In this document: positions 34,166 through 45,907 of the stretch, in pieces
Layout of the letters: every line of letters starts with the position of its first letter
How positions within the stretch are numbered: position 1 is the stretch's first letter
Assembly (NCBI GenBank): GCA_025765615.1
Contig: JAIVFJ010000039.1
Coordinates: forward strand, 334,600 to 398,599
From: Zopfochytrium polystomum
Lineage: Eukaryota; Chytridiomycota; Chytridiomycetes; Chytridiales; Chytridiaceae
Direction: 5' to 3'
DNA length: 64,000 nt
The notes under the pieces: model-generated
What the model was told of the DNA's origin: nothing
What the model saw: only the letters and a program-made list of their open reading frames with translations
The model's database searches: none
Position numbers and translations under genes: made by a program

Positions 34166-37100
34166 ATGGCGTCGACGTCGGGCGACGCAGGGCCTTCTTC
34201 GTCCGACGCGGCGGCGTCGGCGGGGTCGGCGGAGCCCACGTCCTCGCCCCCCGACCCTCCCTCGCCCTCATCCTCGCCGTCCTCGGGACTGTCGTCGGCG
34301 TCGTGGTCTCAGGACGGGGCGGCGCCAACGTCAGCAGGCACTCTAACCTCAGCGCCAGGAACAGCCCCAGCAGCAACAACGGCCACGACCGCTTCGTTCT
34401 CGTCCATCTCGCTCGCCCCAACCCCAACGCACTATGTCACTGGCTCGCCCCCCGCCCTTCCGCTCATGTCAGCCTCGGTGACCGTGAACAACAATGTCGT
34501 CTTCTTCTTCGGGGGTCAGTTTCTCTACTACGACACCGCCAACTCCACCACATCCAATTCGACTGCGACAACGACAACAAGTACGCCGACGCCAACCCGA
34601 TCGACCTCTGCGACCCCGTCAGTGTGTGATAACCTGGTTGTTTCCTATTACATTGATCTGGATCGATGGCAGTTCCGGGAGGATCTTGCGATGCCGACCG
34701 GCCTCTGCGGCCACACCGCATCGCTGGCTGGAAACACCATCTTGTAAGTTTATCATCGATCCATCTTCTTGTCACTCAATCACTCAATACACCCAATGCA
34801 GCATCGTTGGCGGAGTGAGCTCGATTCCATCGGGTGCTTCCCAGGACCAAGGTAAAGTTCTGTTGTTGCGTTTCCTTACGTTAAAAACGTGTTCCCCAGT
34901 TGCTTTCAACTCGGTGATTTGGAGACTCGATCTGGAAAAAGGTACCTGGCAGTCTGACACTCCGCAGCAGACGACTCTGGTTCAACGCTATAACCACGTT
35001 GCACAATTTGTCGGAAGCGGCTTCATGTTCGTGTACGGTGGGCAGAATTCGCAATTCTCCATCCTCAACGACAGAATCGCGCTAGAATTCGACCCGACCT
35101 CCCACTCTCTCCGATCGGTGACATCTTCGAAGCTCAACAACAGAAACGGGACCGATATTACCTCACTTCTTGTTCCTAGATCGCAGGCGAGGTCAGTGAT
35201 GCTTAGATCTGGCTCAAGCCAGGTCATGTTCATCTATGGCGGCATTCGATCCTCGTCCACTTCGACTTCGCTGGCACTTTCCCGAGTAGCCGTCGAAGAT
35301 CTGTTCGTTGGAATTAACGGAACAGATTACAACCTTGCGGATGTGACCTTTCAGCCGTACTCTCCGCCAGCGAATGAGACCTGGGACAGCGTCAGCCTGA
35401 CAGCATCTTCCGATCCTGCGACGGCCACGACCACGTCCTTGCCCAAAAGTTCGGAAGCACTACAGCTGGAATATGGACCCGGCTGGAACGAAAGTCTTCA
35501 GCCTGCCCGGTTCGGTTTTGTTGCGGGGACCGGAGTGGCCTACTATTTTGGAGGATCTTTCGACGGAAGTGCGAACAGTCAGTTGTGGAAACTAGATGCC
35601 TCTACTGTTGGCGCGTGGAACTGGACAAATGTGACGCCAAAATGGTCTGGGGAAGACTTGGAATATCCTGAGGTTCTGATGGATTGGCATGGTGCAAATG
35701 CGGACTCTAATGGCACTCTGCTCATATTCTTACCAGTAAGTGCTTTTGCATTTCGTGAGCAACGCTAAATTCAACTGCTGCAGTATACGAGCTCAGCAAA
35801 GATTGGTGGGCTACTGAGATTCTTTCCTCGAAACAGTTCCTGGCAGATGGTGCCAGCACTCCCGACACTCTACTCGAGGCTGAACTACACCAGTACGTTT
35901 GCTTGTATTTTTGGTTGGACCCACCAGAGAAGCTCATCGCATCACAGATCCCCCCGTTTCTCAGTCAGTGAATACATCACTTCCGACTTGGGCGATGGGC
36001 ACAATTCCTGCTGTCATTCTTGCGGCCATCATTGCTGCGGTCGCCGTGATGCTCATAACCATACGAAGGAGACGGAAAGGAGGACCACGAGCAGATTCTG
36101 TTGATTCGTTTGATTCGTTCGAGCTCGAAATGCGTGATATGCCTCCGTCGCAGCCGGCGCCAAAGCCGGACCCAGCAATGGAGGTTATTCTTGCAATGCC
36201 CTCCTCTTCGTCGTCCTCTGCCCGCCCGACATCCTCAGCCTCCACCTCCTCGTCAAGTTCTTCTCATGGAACACTCCGCCCGTCATCATCCGGATCGCCA
36301 ACGCCACACTCGAGCGGTAGTCGGTCTCGGAGTAGCCCCGTTCCCCCACATGGGGCATCCTCATCTTCCACATCGGCATCCCCGAAACGCTTCGCCACAC
36401 TTCCCTCTGTTAATAACTCAGCCACTGCAAGAGACGCATACCCAGCAGTCCCAATCACTTCCCCACCGCCTGTCCGAACAACAGCTGACTCACCCCCGCC
36501 GGCCGGTGCCGGTTTCCGCGCCCCCGTGCGGACGATCACCCATCGAGTGGAATCGCCTGGCCAGGATTTGCCTTCTTACGCCGAGGCCCTCACAGTTGAT
36601 GAATCCGTGCACGAGGCGGTTGAAAGTGACGAGAACCAACATTTTGCACGGGCTGGTGGACCAAGAGAGCAGGCTATTGTTATTGCTCCTCATGTTCCCG
36701 CTGGAAAGGATGAAATGGAGCTGGTAAGTGCCGCTTTTTATCGTCGGGACCATTTTTAATGCATCGTGACGCCTTTTCTTATAAACGCAGAGAGTGGGAG
36801 ATCGTATTGGACTGATGCCGGATCCCGTAAGCATTTGTTCTGATGCACCTTATCGTGTTCAATAACTTACCTCGCTTCACCTCTTCAATTTTAGTCCGAG
36901 TCGGTCTCAAACTCGTTCGTCCGCTGTTTCAACTTCAACTCTGGCCGCACAGGCCTTGTCCCGCGTTCCTGCCTTCGTATTCTCACTCCTGATCCTGCAG
37001 CAGCAGCCACCGGCGGTGGAGACCCCACCGTTGCAGCCCCGGCCAACATCGCGTGGTGGCGCGCGCAGGCCGCGCACTTCCACGCTCCCGTTGGCGGCGT

Positions 37101-37767
37101 CGCCAGAATCGCGGGGGAAAAGGACGGCGACGCGGGCAGCGGCGACGGCGCGGTCGGCCTCAACGCGGAAATCGGCGCAATCGTAGTCGGCGTTGCCCCC
37201 GGTGCGGACCGGGTCAGACCGGAGCAGCAGGTTCCGGCTACCCCGGTTGATGGCGGCAACGTCCTGGGCGGCGCCGTCCCCTTCGGCGCGGGAATAACCC
37301 CGGCGGCGACAACCGCTCTCCCTGCGGTGCCGTCCCAGTCCTCCCTTGGAAGAACGCAATCTGCCCCGGCCGTGACTGGAGCGCCGCCGCCTTCGCAGCT
37401 GCCGGCGCCGCCACGCACCCGCACCGCAGCGGCACCGTCCTCGCAACCTCACCCCCGCCCAACCGCCACCGCCGGTGACGCAGCGCTCGCCGCGGAGGCG
37501 GGCACTGTCGCCGAAGGCGCAGCTGCCGTCGACTACGGCGTCGGCGGCGGCGTCGCGGTGGACCCCATCGGCAGCCGCAGAGGCTCCCCCGAGCGGTTCA
37601 TGGTATCGTCGCAGACTCCGCCCGGCACACCGCAGCTCGATCCCGCCGACGGCGCGGCCGCGGGGGGAGCGCTCGCTGCGCCGGTCGCGCTCGGCAGCTT
37701 GAGCCGCCGAAGCAGCGCGGCCGGATTCCCGGTGGGACGGCGGGGGAGCACCGCTGGGAACGGATGA
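34166..37767 (+). CDS. Kelch-repeat membrane protein with cytoplasmic SH3-like domain
   Basis: The extracellular part has Kelch-type blades: NNNVVFFFGGQFLYYD, LDRWQFREDLAMPTGLCGHT, IVGGVSS, NHVAQFVGSGFMFVYGGQ, VMLRSGSSQVMFIYGG and GTGVAYYFGGSFDGS, with many N-x-S/T sites. A single membrane helix follows (GTIPAVILAAIIAAVAVMLI) with a basic stop-transfer RRRRKG. The cytoplasmic side has a Ser/Pro-rich stretch and LPSYAEAL. Two small exons then give RVGDRIGLMPDP and SESVSNSFVRCFNFNSG, RTGLVPRSCLRI, which read as an SH3-like domain, and a long Ala/Pro/Ser-rich tail to the stop at 37765. At least six introns are clear (first at 34744-34801). The annotated ATG gives a Ser-rich N-terminus with no signal peptide; a hydrophobic string (SLALILAVLGTVVGVVV) lies in the preceding frame one nucleotide away. 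It may sense cell-wall or surface cues and signal through SH3; that role is inferred. Confidence 0.75.
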
Positions 37768-38310
37768 TTCGAAGTCGATCATTTTCTTTTTGGTTGTGTT
37801 TGAGCGGCCGGGTGTGGAGGTTTGCACGGAACAGGTCTTGGTTGATGCCAGTGTTTGAGGAGTTGGAGAGATTGTTTTATTTCTTCTTTCATAGAGCGTG
37901 CGGAAACGGGTGAGAGAGGGTAGGGTGCGAGGTGACGCGTTCGTCTGGTTATGACTTAACCGAGTTTGCTTTTTTATGATATTTCGCGTTGGTTTTTCTT
38001 TCTTTTCCTTCTAGCGTTGGATAGTATACATTTGGATATCTCGGATCTGGTGGGGAAAAAACATGTTGACTGTGATATTCTGGAGAATTGGCTCGAGAGA
38101 CTTTTATAAGGCCCCATGCAAACAGTGAGTGGGATAGGTCCATTCTGCGTAACGTCGCTCGCCAGCATCCATCGCACGCGAGACTCATTACATTTAAAGT
38201 GCAAGTTTACTGAAACTAGCGTTCTCTGTATTTTTAAAACCCCCACTATGGCGTGTAAGTTCCGCACGACTCGAAGACGTCCGATAAATCTAATCCCTGC
38301 CTCCTCAGCC
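37768..38310. other. Spacer after the Kelch gene
   Basis: I see no gene in this interval. It should contain the 3' untranslated region of the Kelch-SH3 gene and, if the next minus-strand gene is real, its 3' end. Confidence 0.35.
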
Positions 38311-40000
38311 TATCTAAGACAGCCCGTCCCCGCCCTGCAACGAGATTGGAAAAACAACAAGTAATCAATTCCACACATCACAAAAAAAAGCCTCCAAAAT
38401 AAGGTAAAAGGTGACTGACCGCACGCGCCAACGTGTATTCGTTCCGTTTCTTCGTCCATTAACCCCAGAACCACCGACGTGTTGGAGGATTGTGCGTGCC
38501 GCAGCAGGTCGGTTGATAGTTCTTCGATCTTTTGGAGAATTAAGTCAACGTCGATGGCCCCCAAATTGGGAAAGATGCGAGTCAGTCTATTCTTTCACGA
38601 AGTGTTTGTTTGTTTGCAAACCTTTTGTAGGGCAGGCCGCCGAAAGTCGCCGACTCGCGCGGTTTCGTGATAACCTCGCTGAGCGGGGGGGGAGGGGGGT
38701 GGTTGGAGAGGGAAGAAGGGGGCGAAAAGTACTCGGAGGTCAGCTGTCCGGTCAGGGTGGGGGGTTGGGGGAGGGGAGGGGAGGGGGGGGAAGGAAAGTC
38801 AGGCTATGGCTCCAATACCATGTTGGTTTGCTCCGCGCCGAGCTGGGCGCTGTGGGTGCCCGGAAAGCCCTTCTGGCTCGCTCGGTCAACATTCGTCGCG
38901 AACATTCAAGAACAGCTGGAAAAAATTCACCTGGCTGTCGCGATTCAACCAGCTGGGAAGAGCCTTTTGCTGGAAGCGGCTCTGCGTCAAGTCGTTACAG
39001 TATTGGTGAGAGAAAGAATGCAATGGTTGCGTTGAAGGCTGGAACATATGCACCAACACACTCACACTCAGACACACCCACTCCTACATATACACACACT
39101 CAAACCCTCACCTCGTCCAAACCGCCGTAATCCATCCCCACCGCAGAGTTGTCTTCGACGACCTGGACGCCGGCCCCCCACACGTGCCCGCTCGCCGCGT
39201 CCAGCCCAGCCACGTTCTTCAATCGCCTGATGCGGCGGGGACCTTCGCTTACTGCATCGCCGTTGGCGTCGGCCGCCGCCACGTCGCGGACCTGTGTCGA
39301 CGCGCCGTATAGGTGGCGACGCGGCCCCGCGCGCACGCCGACCTCAATCCCACCGGTCCCCGCCGCGTGCGGGATCCTCGCGCGCGGCCTGTCGTCGTCC
39401 CACACCCCCGCCGCCTCGCCGCCGCCGCCGGGACCCACCACGTCGACCCCGCACCCGATCCGGAGGTGTCCGCTCGGCCGTAAAGCGTCGCCGCGGCGGT
39501 CGTTGCGCAACGCGGCGGCGGCGGCGTCGACGCGGTGCTGCTCGCTGCCGCGGACGACGGGCGGCGCGCGCGGCGGGTCGCCGCCGTGGCCGCCGAGCGC
39601 CGTGTTCTTGATCCCGACGGTGCGCCGGAGGTGCCCGTGGGGCAGGCTCCATTGGAACGCGGAGATGGTGCCGGAACCGGTCAGGTGGTCTTCGAAGCGG
39701 GGCGCCTTTTTTGCGCGGGGAAACGTGGAGGGTTGCCGGGCCACGGGGAGGGGGGATGACAGTCAGTGCTGAAAAAATGGGTAAATGCCGTTCGCTGTGC
39801 GCTTGTGGCGGGTCCCACGTTACATGTGATGCGTTCCCGTACGTCCTGCCGGGGTCAAACGTCGGTTGCGTGGTCCGTCTGGCGGTGTCGTCCGTGCCGA
39901 ATCCGGCGACGGCGGGCTGTCCGGCCAGTGCTCCAAAGGACGGGAGGTACTGTGACGAAGGCGGCGTGGACGACGGCGACATCGCTTCGTTCATCTGCTG
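38311..40000 (-). CDS. Doubtful multi-exon gene, unrecognised
   Basis: Several minus-strand exon-like pieces are present: MNEAMSPSSTPPSSQYLPSF near 40000 with a plausible donor; a GC-rich exon (about 39764-39113) containing FEDHLTGSGTISAFQWSLP and VGIKNTALGGHGG; SRFQQKALPSWLNRDSQVNF near 39000-38890; and DLILQKIEELSTDLLRHAQ, SNTSVVLGLMDEETERIHVG near 38564-38410. They are separated by G-rich and CACA-rich repeats. I cannot recognise a family or join all pieces in frame, and the GC-rich exon is open in several frames. Treat as a possible gene only. Confidence 0.35.
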
Positions 40001-40686
40001 TTCTCGGTAATCTCTTTATCCTCCCAAGCTCTCTCTCTCTCTCTCTCTGTCTCTCTGTCTCGTCCTCGCTCTCACTATATCTCCTTCCTGTTTCCGCCTT
40101 GACTCTCTCTTGTCACTGCGCAGCAAAAGCTTCCAGGCCAAGGTTCCGCGCCCTGCGACTCAAGCGTGTCTCACTTTTTTTTCTTTTTTTTTTTTTTTGG
40201 TGTTTGGTGTATTCCTGTCTTCGCTCGGCTAAAAATGACAAAGGAGGAGATACGTTTGGGCGATGACAATTCAACCAATCGGGGTAGTGCGCCGCGATGT
40301 TCAATTAAGTTGGACAGAAAACTAACTCGATTCTCAAATCTGCCAAAAGGAGCGCAGGGTTGTTCAAGATGAACCTGGCAAAGTCGGCGGCGCTGCTGCC
40401 AAATCGGATATACAATCGGTTGAAGAATTCCTTCCCGCCAGTTTCATTGAATTCGTGCATGTGGGGCCGAGGGGGCAAGAGGTTTGGAACGAACGCATCT
40501 AAGGAATTATCAATGGGTCTATTCCAACAGTTGGAGTAGCCAGTAAGTCTTCTTAATCTGCGAGAACGTCACAATGGCGACAGCAAATACCTCCAATATC
40601 TCATGGATCGACTGTGTGGCGAGCCCGCTGACTAGCTGCTTGCCAGGAAAAGATGGTGGCTTTGTGATTCCGAACCGCCCCCCAAC
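40001..40686. other. Spacer with CT repeat, upstream of decayed Crinkler-like copy
   Basis: A CT repeat (about 40029-40066) and a T run (40181-40198) are present. From about 40370 the plus strand has short open frames (for example MNLAKSAALLPNRIYNRLKN) that could be remnants of a 5' part of the following pseudogene, but I see no recognised header domain. Confidence 0.3.
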
Positions 40687-42165
40687 ATGAGCGTCGCCGC
40701 CAAGGTTGCGCAATCAGTCTGCCTCGCAACGAAATCCCCAACCCAGAACATCAGCCTGAGCGATGACCTACCGGAGTCTCCCAGTTACTTGAAAAACGTT
40801 CTGCAATATTCAAAGAAGTTTCCAGACGCCGATGAAATTGCGCAGCAAGAGAACTTTGATGTGGCCCAGCAAAAATGGGTGGCGAGGGAGCTGATTCCTC
40901 GACTCAGCGACAACAACGACAGCGTCGATAGCGTATTGAAGAATTTGAGCAAAGTGGCTGTCCGTGCTCTAGTCACACTTTTCGAAGCCGGAATCGCCTC
41001 CCGCGAATCGCTACAAGAGTGTATAAGGAAATTCTTCCAAATTGATCTCAAAGCAGCACCCAAGCGGGCTGTCGATTCCAGCAAGGATCGCGAACACGTC
41101 AAGAGGGCGTTCCAGCGTAAATTCACTGATCCTCTTGACTATCTTGTCAGTTTGGAAACAGCTGCAAAGGAATGGGAAAATGAGTACTATTACCCTGGTG
41201 TGTCCCTCATTTCAAACGTCCGGGTCGGGAAAATCACGTGCAATGACCCAGCTGGCAAAAATGAAATTGCATGTATTGTACTGCAGCTTCCTGGCGAAAG
41301 ATGCGAGCGGTTTCCGGGACGCTGAAATTGCAGATCCACTGCTTGACTCAACAAATGAGATGGATTTTTTTGAGATACTTTGCAGCATGCTACGAGCTAT
41401 TCCAGGAATCTATATCAAGAGAAGAATCAACGGAATCGTTTTTGGAGCAACAAATTGAGGCATCCTCTACAAATGCCTTTTGGGAAAATGTGGAGAAAAC
41501 TATTTGTTCGCTCAAACATTTAGATCTCCACGAATTGAAAAAATATGGAGTGTTTGCCAACAGCGACAAGCTTAGAATGATCTTTGTGTTTGACGAGGCG
41601 AGGCAGCTGCTGTCTGGCAAAGCAGGCAATCCAACCGATACCAAAAGTACGCCCTTCTACTTGACGCGAGCTGCAGCTCGAAATTTTGGCACTCCGAGTC
41701 TGGCATGTGTAGTTGTAATGGATACAACGTCGCGGCTGTCTGATCTGGCACCAACTGCAAGCAGAGATCCGTCTGAGAGGATTGCACAAGGCATATTCAA
41801 GCTCTTCCCCCCTCTCTATCTTATTGGAAGTGTTGATGTTGGCCTCCGGAGTCTTTATGGTCTGCCTTTGGAAAGCATTGCAGGAACAGCTTAAAAAATT
41901 GGCCCCGTCAGTCGACTTGCGATATCAAAGATTGCTGGAGGCGGTGCTGCGAGCTTTGAATCACCACCAAAGATCACTTCAGAGGTAGCTGCAACTGTCA
42001 TCAGGCCACGGGTACCCTTCCTCCTTTACCGAATAGATTTGGCTACAGAACTGGTGGCTTCTCACTGATGGTGGCGTATGGGAGTCTCTTTCGATAGAGA
42101 TCATGTTGTAGTTGGAATGCCATCTGAGCCGATCATTTCAGCATCGCTCTTTCTTTGCCGCGGTT
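40687..42165 (+). pseudogene. Decayed Crinkler/RHS-like P-loop NTPase (second copy)
   Basis: This is a diverged paralogue of the gene at 11127-14371. The N-terminal helical part is intact up to YYYPGV. Immediately before the P-loop (SGSGKSR) the frame breaks by one nucleotide, at the same codon as in the other copy. Further lesions: a second +1 break in a seven-T run (41365-41371), loss of about 25-30 residues after a stop near 41894, an in-frame TGA near 42066, and loss of everything after AGMPSEPI-like VVGMPSEPIIS (about 42130), including the whole nuclease domain. Walker B (MIFVFDEARQLL) survives. The remnant runs into the 5' flank of rap1. It is not expected to make a functional protein. 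Confidence 0.75.
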
Positions 42166-42312
42166 GTGCTAATGGTTTTGTGTGTGCAAGCGGCTCGTGT
42201 GGTTTTTCTTGGCAGAATGGGCAATAGATAGTTGTTTCGAACAAGAAAGACCGAACCAGAACCGGACAACAACCGCTTCTCCTCCTCCTCCTCCGTCTTC
42301 GAGCCCTCTCGT

Positions 42313-44896
42313 ATGAGCGATTTGGACAACCCCGAGCGCAACACGCGGCTGTTCACAAACGGGGACAAGCAGCCAATCCTTTTTTCCGTAACGCGAGGAG
42401 ACCATCGCGAACGGATCCGCAAGATCATCGAAGTATGAGGCTCCTTGCCCGCGCTCTGCGGTTCCACGACTGTGTGAGAGTCCTGACAGGCTGACCCTTT
42501 GCAGGAGCATGGCGGTCGCGTCGTCGAACCTCACGAGAAGCCATTTCTCAAGCTGACCTCTCGAAACGTCCAGCATGCCACCAACGATCTGACCTCCATC
42601 GAGTTTGTGGAGGAATGCGTCAAGCAAAACCGCCTCGTTGATCCCAAACCTTTTTCCATGGAGCGGCTGGCCGAGCGGCCAGGGGCACCGCCGAAGCCGC
42701 GCAAGATGTAAGTTGGGATCCTCGAGCGGATGTGAGTGTGGAGACCTTTTTGAACTGCGTTTCCTTTGTTGATCTCTTTCTGCTTCCCATAGTGGACGGG
42801 CGCCGTTTACGCAGATGGAGGACGCTGCTCTAGAAAATCTCATATTAAAAAATCCAGGAGCGTCGTTTAGCGGCAACGAATTGTACAAAACGTTCGCTGA
42901 AGAGGTGTGTGCTGATTTCAGTCTAATTTTTGCGTCAGTGATTATCACGTTGGGCTTTATCTCCATCGTCTTTTACAACAGCACAAGTCCCATCCTTGGA
43001 ACTCTTGGCGTGATCGCGCAGTGAAGAAGATTATACCCCACCTTACGCGAGCAGGAAAGTTCCCTCCCAAGCACGGCAGTCACTCGGACCCAGATGTGAA
43101 AGAAGAGGAGGACAACGGGACGAACATCGCTAATCGGAACACGACACGCGCAAAAATAATCAGCCATCGAATGGCAAGCTCAGAAGGCGAAAGAAATCCG
43201 GGAAGGGAGGAAGACGAGGAAGAGGATCTGCCTGTCCACCCAAGGGCAGCAGCGTCACCTCGCTCACCAATCGCTTCGAAATCAGGCAGAATTGGTCGTG
43301 TTCCGTCCCCGACAGCTGGCAAGCGGAAGCAGACGCCGCAGGGTGAAGAGCATCTGTCGAAGAGGCCAAAAACGCAATCAGTAGCCCTGAAGCCCAGTTC
43401 CGGATCGAACCTTGTACGAACTAAAACCGCGGTGCCAGAGCCTCCACCAGCGAAGGTTTTCAAGTCAAGCCGACCTCCGCGTTATCAGCAAGACTCTGAC
43501 GTTGAGGCAAACGACCTTGAGATTGTCGGAGTGCTGGATAAGGTTGCCATTGGCCCCGCGCCGTCTCAGCGTGCTGCCCGCGCTGCAGACGGAGATGGCG
43601 GCAGTGAACAGGATTACGATGGTGATAACAACAACGGGATGCATGTTGATCTGGATGCCGAGTCTGTCGTAAACGCGACGCCGACATCCTCTGAGCCGAG
43701 CATGTCGCCCCTGCATGGTCGTAAGCAGGGGCGGGCCACTGGGTCAACTTTACCGCAGCTGGACCGCGGTTGGAGTGGAGAAAGCATCGAGATCATCGAG
43801 ACGACCGGTTCTGTGAAAGGAGCCAACGACAGACCCGAGGAAACAGATCCTGAGGGGGACGATCGAATCGTTCAGGACTCGGAAGATGAGGCGGTCCCAG
43901 ACAGGCCCAGCTCCCCCACTAGAACGCGGGCGAGGCCATCGAGCCAGCCAGGGCGAGCCCGCCATCATCCCTTCACGAGCCCTGTTCATTCTCCTCCTCC
44001 CGCTGATATTGCTTCTCGACACCCTCGCCGAGCAGCGACAGCGTCACCACGAGCAGTATTTCGAGGCTCGGTAGCGATGTCAACTCCGATGCTCACACAA
44101 AAGGCGACGAGGCCCGTGCCGAAGGACGTCTTTTTGGAGAGGTTGGACGAGGGGGAAGAGGAGGACGAGGACCTCGGGGTACTGGACTTGGCCAAAGGCA
44201 CGATTGACGATGGTGGGAATATTCACCGGACGAACAATTCTAAACGTCCTCCAAATGGAGCAATCGCCGCACACATCGACAACAAAGATCTGGCGAGCGA
44301 AAGCAACCGCGTTAAAGTCAAGTCTGAGTTGAAGGTGGCGGAAAACAAGTGGCGGGAGGAATCTGTGGAAGAATTAGGCGACGGTGGCAATGGCAATGAT
44401 ACCTTGGAACGTGATGATCTGGACGGTGCTAACGAGGCATACGAATCGTTCTTAATGGAAGATTCAATGCTTGACCCGATTGGGTCGCAGCTGGCAGTGC
44501 CGGTTGTGTCAGAGGACGGGCTGGGCCAATTGGATGCTCGCGTTAAGCGGCTGATGAAGTCCACAGGCAACAGCAGAGCGGACGTAATGAAAGCAATGTT
44601 TATGACAATGGTTTGTTTTATTTTTTGTCATTACCCCCTTTCCGACTCTGACCGAGTAACTTTGCCTATTTGTGTAGTGCTACCGACGAAAAGCAGCGGC
44701 GGTCCTTGAGGTTGGCCTGAATAACGTGGACAAGCTGGACCCCAGCGTGAGAAGGTGGGTTTTCACAGAGGCGGAGGATGCCATTCTCCAGTCCACCAAT
44801 CAAGAGGAACTAGCCATGCTGGAGGAGGAAAAGGGGTCTGCCATGATCACGCTGCGTCAAATGTTTCTTGCTGGGAGGAGCACACAGCTGGGTTGA
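42313..44896 (+). CDS. rap1: Rap1-type telomere protein (BRCT, Myb, RCT)
   Basis: The architecture matches the TERF2IP/Rap1 family, a shelterin component that controls telomere protection and silencing. Exon 1 (42313-42432) and exon 2 (42505-42707) form the BRCT domain (ILFSVTRGDHRERIRKII, EEHGGRVVEP, SIEFVEECVKQNRLVD). Exon 3 (42793-42904) and the start of exon 4 form the Myb domain (GRAPFTQMEDAALENLIL, GNELYKTFAEE, HPWNSWRDRAVKKIIPHL). A long acidic, Ser/Pro-rich linker follows, with basic clusters such as AGKRKQTP. The C-terminal RCT domain spans the last intron (44611-44677): ARVKRLMKSTGNSRADVMKA, then WVFTEAEDAILQSTNQEEL and AMITLRQMFLAGRS. About 740 residues, no frame break. As in human and fission yeast Rap1 there is one obvious Myb, so it is probably recruited by a TRF/Taz1-like partner rather than binding telomeric DNA directly; that is inference. 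Confidence 0.88.
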
Positions 44897-45907
44897 GGCG
44901 AGGATTGTCACTTGAACAAAATTGTCAGAGTGCTTGTCATTTGCGTTGGATGCTCTTCGATAGTGGGATCGGTCGAATTTTTCACATCGTTGAACAAGAC
45001 TGATAATGTTCGCTTGAAATACAATACCTCGATGATTTTCTTCCTCAATGGCCATTGAAGTTTACAGCTCTGGTCGTGATGCTATCGAAGGCGCCAGCAA
45101 CAGTCTTCGAATCAAATTTGTCGCAATTGTCTGCAAGGATTTAGTCATACGGACGGACCAACTTCGGACAAAAGGCAAACCAGTGCGCGCCACCCGACCC
45201 ACGGCTGCGATCGCACCCCACCAGCCAGCGAGTGGTGAGCAACTCGTTACATATGCCCAGTGCACATCCTGTGCCTCGACCACGACGCCGACGCGTGCGC
45301 GTACACGAAGCCGCTGGCGGGATCCATATCGTTCATGTTCAAGTCGGGCTCGTCCTTTACGACGCTTTCACGGCCGCCGCATGCTCAACACCCCGCGAGT
45401 TGTATGGCTGCGCTTAGATCTGGATCCACCCGGTCGTCGTGCAAAGCACAAAAAACAGCCTACACCGCGCGCGGTTGTGAGTCGGAGAGGGGGAAGGGAG
45501 GAGCGGCTCGGCAGCGTACCGGTCACTTCCCTTGGGCTTTCTGCTCCCGTACCTCCATCGCGCAGCGAGGCTCGCTTCCCGCACCCACCGCGTATAACTC
45601 GCGGTGAAAGCGGAGGCGAGCGTCCGCTCGTCGTCGTGCGTGGGCGTCACGATGAGATTTCGTCGGTTTCGTCTCTTGGCACCATCTGTAACGCTTCCAT
45701 CCCTTCCCACTCACCACAGGCACATCCCGTAACCCTCTTTTCAAGAGGTACCATTTTGACTCAAGGCCCGCACCGGTAACGCCAGTCTATTGAGTGCCAA
45801 GTTTACGATTGCAGTAAACCCATCGTCATTATCGCCTTCTCATCGTCAGCCGCGTTCGAGCGAGACGGGTGGATACTCAGCGGGAACACTATCTTTATTT
45901 CGTCAAA
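44897..45907. other. Spacer rap1 - dcc1, no supported gene
   Basis: Several short frames overlap here on both strands (for example LCLDHDADACAYTKPLAGS near 45262-45318), none with consistent length or recognised domain. The dcc1 promoter must lie in the 3' part. Confidence 0.35.

Noticed and set aside
36956..37827. Long minus-strand and alternative plus-strand frames over the Kelch-SH3 gene tail
   Set aside because: High GC keeps all frames open. The plus-strand frame that continues from the SH3 exons with correct splice phase is the better model.
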